From an uncultured Ruminococcus sp. (GTDB lineage: Bacteria > Bacillota_A > Clostridia > Oscillospirales > Ruminococcaceae), in assembly GCA_902782875.1 (NCBI GenBank), contig CACZPE010000039.1, positions 1-8,657 on the forward strand: 8,657 nt of DNA, read 5' to 3'. The notes below the pieces were generated by a model. That model did not search any database. It had not been told where the DNA came from and worked only from the letters and a program-made list of their open reading frames with translations. Shown here one piece after another: positions 5,891 to 8,657 of this stretch. The position numbers and the translations under genes were made by a program. How positions within the stretch are numbered: the first letter of the stretch is position 1; every line of letters starts with the position of its first letter.

Positions 5891-6426
5891 TACTGCTGAC
5901 TCTGTCTTTCCTTGCTTTGTATATATTCAGTCAGCGGATATATATTCTCTCTGTCTGTATTATCCACAGCCTTGTCAAACTGTGCAAGCATATTTCGCTC
6001 CTTTTCTGTCGGGTCAGCACTTTTTTTCAGACGGGATATAAGCAGTTTTATTATCAGTTTGTCTGCACCCCTGAGCCTGTCGGGATCAAATCCGCCCCTG
6101 AAATAGAAACGGGCGGTGTTTTTCAGCTGTTCGCTGTCAAATACTCTTTGCCATATGCCCGACATATCATTTTCGCTCTCGCTGAGTGCTCCCACGGCGA
6201 ATATGACGATATTCTTTCTCCGAAGCCGTTCGTAATTTGCTGTTATCAGCTTTATGCCGTTGATTCCGCCCGCGTATATACCGCCGCCGAAAATTATAGT
6301 ATCATATTCGGCGATATCCTTATACGAGGCATTCTCTTTTATATCACAGTGAAGCTCTTCGGCTATCCACTCTGCATATTTCTTCGTATAGCCTGTCTTA
6401 GACCTGTATACAACTATCGTTTTCAT
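5890..6426 (-). CDS. Flavodoxin-domain protein (HemG/flavodoxin_5-like)
   Basis: The preferred start is ATG 6426 (178 residues) because AGGTG sits 5 nt upstream. The adjacent ATG at 6429 would be too close. Residues 1-25 carry the FMN phosphate-binding loop, VVYRSKTGYTKKYA, with S9, T11 and T14 as expected phosphate contacts. DYDTIIFGGGIYAGGINGIK-type sequence (EYDTIIFGGGIYAG, about 40-53) and IVIFAVGA (about 73-80) give the second and third flavin-facing strands. Residues after about 115 form a helical, charged extension. Length and pattern fit the flavodoxin_5 group that includes menaquinone-dependent protoporphyrinogen oxidase HemG, but that activity is not implied here because the group is broad. 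It is probably a cytosolic FMN electron carrier or quinone/flavin reductase. It is the last gene of the MarR operon, starting 8 nt after the DUF6544-like stop and followed directly by the terminator. Confidence 0.85.
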   Translation of the reverse strand: MKTIVVYRSKTGYTKKYAEWIAEELHCDIKENASYKDIAEYDTIIFGGGIYAGGINGIKLITANYERLRRKNIVIFAVGALSESENDMSGIWQRVFDSEQLKNTARFYFRGGFDPDRLRGADKLIIKLLISRLKKSADPTEKERNMLAQFDKAVDNTDRENIYPLTEYIQSKERQSQQ

Positions 6427-6434
6427 CATATCAC

Positions 6435-7295
6435 CTATCCGTATATCACACAGTCCGTGTCTCCGTCGAAATAGACCAGGTCCCCCTCGGGGTAATGCCA
6501 TATTATTGTCATATGAGAGGGGAATCTTATGCCGTCCTGATCTTTGTAATCGCTGCATATGACGCTCCAGGGGATATTGTCGCCGTTGCGGTCCTCCGTG
6601 CGGAAGGATATCATCTCGTGCTCGTCGTTAAATGTGAATACCCCGTCTGCGGTACAGCCGTTATACCTGATCTGTGCTCTGATGCTATGCTCGTCGATCT
6701 CCTCAAATGTGATGTCATTATACAGCAGCACCGACGGAGAGCACAGGCTCTCCGCAAGGTATGTTACAAGGCACGCCCTGTCCATATACTCCCCGCGTTC
6801 ATCAAAGAGCGTTATCCCCTTTGCAAGCACGCCCTTCATGCCCCCTGTGCCGTTTTCGTAGTAGTCATACCCCTGAAAAGGCACGCCGAACATACTGCTG
6901 TCGATGAATGCCATGCGGCAGGGCTCTGCAGATATATCATACAATGTATAGTCTATTGTGAGCGCGGGCCCGTCAGCTCCCTGTTTAAAGGCCACATCGC
7001 GGAAAGTGAGCTTCATGTATTTTCTTACAGGGGTGCCGATATAGCCGCAGCTTTTAAGATAATCTCTCACAGGTGCGGGGAGGTGCGCTGTGTTTTCTTC
7101 TGTGATGAAGCCCTCCGTAAAGTAACGGCTGTCTGCGGTTATCCTGTCCGTATCCCGCTCAAACTCCGCCTTCATCGGTGACCAGGGGATATTGAACCAT
7201 ATTGTCACCGACAGGATCAGAGCGGCAATAACAGACAAAGCCGTCAATATATGCTTTTTTCTCTTTCTCAACAGTTTTGATACCTCTTTTATCAT
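6435..7295 (-). CDS. Membrane-anchored DUF6544-like protein
   Basis: This is a 286-residue protein. A basic start (RKRKK, residues 10-14) precedes one hydrophobic helix at about 15-34. This makes it an N-in anchored protein with the rest outside, or possibly a cleaved exported protein. HLPAPVRDYLKSCG (71-84), followed by PVRKYMKLTF, matches the LPxPVRxYL...G pattern I associate with DUF6544. The remainder is beta-rich with many aromatic residues and resembles a lipid- or ligand-binding barrel (inference). No catalytic motif is evident. The ATG overlaps the stop of the membrane-protein gene by 4 nt (ATGA), and no good ribosome binding site precedes it, so translation probably depends on coupling. 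The stop is 8 nt from the flavodoxin start. The function is unknown. The neighbours suggest a role at the membrane under MarR control. Confidence 0.75.
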   Translation of the reverse strand: MIKEVSKLLRKRKKHILTALSVIAALILSVTIWFNIPWSPMKAEFERDTDRITADSRYFTEGFITEENTAHLPAPVRDYLKSCGYIGTPVRKYMKLTFRDVAFKQGADGPALTIDYTLYDISAEPCRMAFIDSSMFGVPFQGYDYYENGTGGMKGVLAKGITLFDERGEYMDRACLVTYLAESLCSPSVLLYNDITFEEIDEHSIRAQIRYNGCTADGVFTFNDEHEMISFRTEDRNGDNIPWSVICSDYKDQDGIRFPSHMTIIWHYPEGDLVYFDGDTDCVIYG

Positions 7296-8152
7296 ATGTT
7301 TTTATACAGTTTTCCTGCGAGTACTGCCCCGTATATCCCAAGTGCAGTAAAGATTGCCGATTTTGTTACGATGGCAGGTATCGGAAGATCAACGCCCGAA
7401 ATAAGCTGCACGGCTGTCTGGAATATCATCATCACGCCCACTATCACGATACCTGACGAAAGAACAGAAAGCAGCACTGTTCCGAATGAACTGCGCTTTT
7501 TCAGCAGATACAGGCATATGAACGCCGTCGGACTGATTATACCCATATCAAGGACATATGTGATTTCCGTTGTGTAGACTTCTATCAGTCCGAGGGTACC
7601 CTTTCCGAAAGAGTCGATTATATCCGGCAGCCACGCTATAAATGTCGAAATACCCGAAAGCAGAAGAAATATCGTACAAGCTTTTCCCGCAAGGATATCG
7701 GGTACATCGAAATGCTCCTTTGATACACCGTATATCCCTGTGATAAATCCGTAGAATGTGCATACAAACAGTGCAAGATACAAAAGAAACAATGCGTTAT
7801 AAACAACGCCGAAGCACAGGCTCGCCGCATAGTACAGCAGCCATGCAAGCACAGATACAAGCAAAAGACGGCTTTTTTTGCTTCGCTTTTTCAGATCGTT
7901 TGCTATTGACAATACCGTCAGCGGAACACCGACAAACAGCATACACATATCACTGCCGATCTGTACGGTCGCCTTGAAAAAGCTGTCATGGGCATATATC
8001 CCGCTGCCCCACATTTTCACGGTCTCGCCGTACTGGTTTACAACATCATATGTTTTCGATCCGTCCCATGATAACACTCCGGACAAAGTAACGATGAACA
8101 GCAGTACGGCAGCAGCAGCGGATAGTATATGTATCCCCCTGATATTACGCAT
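7292..8152 (-). CDS. Eight-helix integral membrane protein, unknown function
   Basis: The start is set at ATG 8152 (286 residues), where GGGAGG at 8159-8164 lies 6 nt upstream. The longer frame to 8257 adds only basic, non-membrane sequence inside marR. Eight hydrophobic segments are visible at about 7-29, 64-84, 95-117, 119-143, 156-176, 194-218, 223-252 and 262-282. Basic loops follow helix 2 (KKRSKKSR, 88-95) and helix 6 (KKR, 218-220), placing those loops in the cytoplasm. The extracytoplasmic region between helices 1 and 2 (about 30-63) is polar and aromatic. I recognise a general type of multi-helix protein, with LLYYAASLCFGVVYNALFLL in the middle, but know no assigned function. No transporter signature or ATP-binding motif is present. 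It overlaps marR by 8 nt and the DUF6544-like gene by 4 nt, and is probably a direct target of that regulator. Confidence 0.8.
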   Translation of the reverse strand: MRNIRGIHILSAAAAVLLFIVTLSGVLSWDGSKTYDVVNQYGETVKMWGSGIYAHDSFFKATVQIGSDMCMLFVGVPLTVLSIANDLKKRSKKSRLLLVSVLAWLLYYAASLCFGVVYNALFLLYLALFVCTFYGFITGIYGVSKEHFDVPDILAGKACTIFLLLSGISTFIAWLPDIIDSFGKGTLGLIEVYTTEITYVLDMGIISPTAFICLYLLKKRSSFGTVLLSVLSSGIVIVGVMMIFQTAVQLISGVDLPIPAIVTKSAIFTALGIYGAVLAGKLYKNI

Positions 8153-8603
8153 CGTTTTCCTCCCTGAGTTCGCCCAGCCTGTCACAGAGCTTTGCAAGCG
8201 CCCTGCAATAGACCGCCGTTTCCTCTTCGTCAAGACATTCAAACAGCTTGTAGACAAACTGCTCGTTCTGTCCTTCCTTTTTTGTGCGGATATGATTAGC
8301 CGCCTCGGTCTTTACAAGGCGTATTGCACGTTTGTCCTTCCTGTCGGGTATGACTTCAAGAAAGCCCTTGTCCACAAGGCGGTCCACTATCTGACGCATG
8401 CTCTGATGCGTTACCCCCGACAGCTCTGATATCTGCTTTAAAGTAGGCGGCTCTGGAAATGCATCTATCATGGTGATCGCCAGCCACTGCTTTGCGGTGA
8501 TGTCCTCCAGGCCGCTGTCCATAATGGCCTGCAGGCGATTGGCGCATATAAAGATATTCACATATGCTATGAAACGCGGATCCATCTGCTCAAAATCGTA
8601 CAT
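8145..8603 (-). CDS. MarR family transcriptional regulator
   Basis: This 152-residue protein is the normal length for a MarR dimer subunit. A first helix (about 8-30) belongs to the dimer interface, followed by ITAKQWLAITMI (35-46), a typical MarR helix. The winged helix is clear: TLKQISELSG (54-63), recognition helix VTHQSMRQIVDRLVDKG (64-80), and the wing DRKDKRAIRL (87-96), whose basic and acidic residues match the family's DxRxxR-type wing. C-terminal helices (about 100-150) complete the dimer domain. It likely represses its own operon and is released by a small ligand or oxidation. The cysteines (C20, C124, C133, C141) are not in a recognised sensor motif. AGGAGG at 8609-8614 lies 5 nt before the ATG. 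It is the first gene of a four-gene operon, and the repeats just upstream look like its binding site. Confidence 0.92.
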   Translation of the reverse strand: MYDFEQMDPRFIAYVNIFICANRLQAIMDSGLEDITAKQWLAITMIDAFPEPPTLKQISELSGVTHQSMRQIVDRLVDKGFLEVIPDRKDKRAIRLVKTEAANHIRTKKEGQNEQFVYKLFECLDEEETAVYCRALAKLCDRLGELREENDA

Positions 8604-8622
8604 AAGCTCCTCCTCAATATAT

Positions 8623-8657
8623 GCAGTATATTACCTATATAGGCAGTATACTACATA
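8623..8657. promoter_or_regulatory. Probable MarR operator/promoter region, cut by the window edge
   Basis: Two near-identical 12-mers, GCAGTATATTAC (8623-8634) and GCAGTATACTAC (8643-8654), repeat with a 20-bp period, two helical turns. They flank a perfect palindrome, CCTATATAGG (8634-8643). The block 8626-8651 is itself an imperfect inverted repeat with 22 of 26 bases symmetric. On the minus strand each repeat contains TATACT (8625-8630 and 8645-8650), a near-consensus -10 box. No matching -35 is visible for the inner one, and the outer one would have its -35 beyond the window. Such a symmetric block covering the promoter just before marR fits autorepression. Confidence 0.65.

Noticed and set aside
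5854..6474. 206-codon plus-strand frame opposite the flavodoxin gene
   Set aside because: Its start lies inside the terminator hairpin and the frame is the complement of a well-supported flavodoxin gene. The hydrophobic stretch is a by-product of that complement.
6495..7181. 228-codon plus-strand frame opposite the DUF6544-like gene
   Set aside because: Antisense to a gene with clear operon context; no ribosome binding site and no recognisable domain.

Overview
The window looks like chromosomal DNA of a fibre-degrading Gram-positive anaerobe, most likely a Ruminococcus or a close relative in the Bacillota (inference). The reasons are a family 9 glycoside hydrolase, strong AGGAGG-type ribosome binding sites, heavy use of ATA for isoleucine, moderate GC content, and Clostridia-type accessory genes. 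Eleven protein genes cover almost the whole window, ten on the minus strand and one on the plus strand. I see no rRNA, tRNA, CRISPR array, transposase or integrase.

Region A (1-2765, minus strand) reads a 75-residue protein of unknown function with a CxxC pair, then a GH9 enzyme with no signal peptide (probably a cytoplasmic cellodextrinase), then a lipoprotein with thrombospondin type 3-like calcium-binding repeats. The lipoprotein runs off the left edge. Spacings of 59 and 27 nt suggest co-transcription. Region B (2795-3244, plus strand) is a lone guanine deaminase-type nucleoside deaminase. It starts 29 nt from the divergent 75-residue gene, and its 3' end overlaps rmuC by 7 nt.

Region C (3238-5776, minus strand) is a compact operon with a good promoter at 5748-5776. 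It encodes a 124-residue C39/papain-like cysteine protease-fold protein, an HD-domain protein resembling the C-terminal half of CCA-adding tRNA nucleotidyltransferase without its polymerase head, and the putative nuclease RmuC. All junctions overlap, so translation is probably coupled.

Region D (5849-8657, minus strand) is a second tightly packed operon. It encodes a MarR-type regulator, an eight-helix membrane protein, a membrane-anchored DUF6544-like protein and a flavodoxin-domain protein. A strong rho-independent terminator at 5849-5890 ends it. Upstream of marR, cut by the right edge, is a repeat/palindrome array that looks like the MarR operator. I infer a self-regulated envelope or redox stress response module.

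The points most worth a second look are the protease/headless-CCA/RmuC operon, the MarR-membrane-DUF6544-flavodoxin operon with its 20-bp-period operator, and the 29-nt divergent start-to-start gap that pushes promoters into coding sequence.
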